Below, in pieces: positions 6,029 through 6,694 of a stretch of 6,694 nucleotides of DNA. The position numbers and the translations under genes are program-made. The notes below the pieces were generated by a model. It worked only from the letters and a program-made list of their open reading frames with translations. It was not told the DNA's origin and did not search any database. Source of the stretch: Clostridiales bacterium (lineage in GTDB: Bacteria > Bacillota > Clostridia > UBA8921); NCBI GenBank assembly GCA_003535395.1, contig DOHE01000154.1, positions 1-6,694 on the forward strand, given 5' to 3'. How positions within the stretch are numbered: the stretch's first letter is position 1; every line of letters begins with the position of its first letter.

Positions 6029-6694
6029 ATGAGGAAGGCAAAAAAGCTTCTGGCCTTGGTCCTTGGCTTCGCGTTTGTGCTGTCCGCCCGCAAAACGGGC
6101 AGCAAGAACGCAACCACGGTGAAGGCGCCCGACAAGACCACTGCGAAAACGGCTGTTTCCGGGACAGCATCCAAGACGACAGCAAAATCAACGGCCACGG
6201 GAAATACGGGTGCAGCTGTCCAGGAGGGGACAGGACAGGAGGAAACAAATACGGAACTGCTTCCGGAAGAACAGGTCCCTGGCGAGTCGGATGAGCAGGC
6301 TGGCAACGATGAAGGCCCCTATGCAGGATTGAAGTTCAGTACGGCGAACATCGATCTGCAGGGCAGGACATTTGTATTTGCCAACCGTTTTCCAGCTACT
6401 CCCTATACTGACACCTCCGCTTTGGGGCCTGTCCGGATTGCAAGATTGAAAAAAGCGGAACAGATACTCAATTTCAAGATGGAGTTTGTTCAGCTGCCGG
6501 GAGCCAACTGGGATGCGACGATCATCAATAACTACATCTCCGGGATCAGCATGGGAGAAGTGCTGGGGGATATGAATTTTACCGCTATGAAATTCGGATA
6601 CAACGGCGTTTTCAGGAGGCTCGATGATTATGTGGATTTTACCCACCCCAAATTTCGTACAAAGCAGATGATAACCATCGGGGCTGACGGGAAA
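6029..6694 (+). CDS. ABC-transporter extracellular solute-binding protein, 3' end missing, lipobox Cys replaced
   Basis: The frame is open from ATG 6029 to the window edge (222 residues seen of probably 450-600). AAAAGGAGG (6012-6020) lies 8 bases upstream. Residues 1-20 are a classic export signal (MRKAKK, then LLALVLGFAFVLSA). The lipobox would be LSA-Cys, but residue 21 is Arg (CGC, 6089-6091), and no Cys occurs anywhere in the visible part. Residues about 22-62 are a Thr/Ala/Lys-rich linker, 63-97 an acidic Gln/Glu/Gly-rich linker. From about 99 (YAGLKFSTANIDLQGRTFVFANRFP, ARLKKAEQILNFKMEFVQLPGANWD) it resembles the first lobe of family 1 sugar-binding proteins of ABC importers. The membrane components would be expected beyond the right edge. 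It has its own strong promoter. Without the Cys it may be released, held by an uncleaved signal, or the base may be a sequencing error. Confidence 0.85.
   Translation, partial: MRKAKKLLALVLGFAFVLSARKTGSKNATTVKAPDKTTAKTAVSGTASKTTAKSTATGNTGAAVQEGTGQEETNTELLPEEQVPGESDEQAGNDEGPYAGLKFSTANIDLQGRTFVFANRFPATPYTDTSALGPVRIARLKKAEQILNFKMEFVQLPGANWDATIINNYISGISMGEVLGDMNFTAMKFGYNGVFRRLDDYVDFTHPKFRTKQMITIGADGK

Noticed and set aside
6188..6646. A 152-codon minus-strand frame inside the solute-binding protein gene
   Set aside because: The plus-strand frame has a signal peptide, a strong ribosome binding site, a promoter and family similarity; the antisense frame has none.
1..6694. CRISPR array, tRNA or rRNA genes, insertion sequences, phage genes or toxin-antitoxin genes
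   Set aside because: I saw no regularly spaced repeats, cloverleaf-like sequence, transposase or phage motifs in any part of the window.

Overview
The window comes from a bacterium with fairly GC-rich genes (by eye mid-50s % GC) separated by AT-rich spacers. The strong AGGAGG-type ribosome binding sites, a TTG start, near-consensus sigma-A promoters and the protein families together suggest a member of the Bacillota, probably a carbohydrate-using Clostridia or Paenibacillus-like lineage. That placement is inference from style; no marker gene is present.

Left end (1-1816): the 3' part of an aldo/keto reductase gene, cut by the window edge, converges on an AraC-family regulator on the minus strand. 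Their stop codons are only about 20 bases apart.

Centre (1817-3160): the regulator is divergent from a uroporphyrinogen-decarboxylase (URO-D) superfamily gene. The 134-base region between the two chosen start codons is unusually structured. Two face-to-face promoters of the form NTGATT-N17-TACAAT are mirror images about position 1899.5. A pair of TGCGCA-type direct repeats, exactly 21 bp apart, ends two bases before the rightward -35 element, which is the geometry expected for an AraC-type activator. The URO-D gene ends in a textbook intrinsic terminator (13-bp perfect stem plus T tract).

Right half (3161-6694): a separately transcribed gene encodes an 843-residue cytoplasmic protein that I cannot assign to a named family. 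It looks like a beta-rich module, a TIM-barrel-like core resembling glycoside hydrolases, and C-terminal beta/helical modules. Its best start is a TTG behind a perfect AAGGAGG. After an AT-rich 219-base spacer carrying a near-consensus promoter (TTTACA-N17-TATAAT) begins an extracellular solute-binding protein of an ABC sugar importer, cut by the right edge. Its lipobox cysteine is replaced by arginine.

How it may fit together (inference): the solute-binding protein would capture an oligosaccharide or glycoside, the 843-residue protein would act on it in the cytoplasm, and the aldo/keto reductase and URO-D-like enzyme would handle downstream or accessory small-molecule steps under control of the AraC-type sensor. 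Each of the three rightward units in the right two thirds has its own candidate promoter, so this is a neighbourhood rather than one operon.
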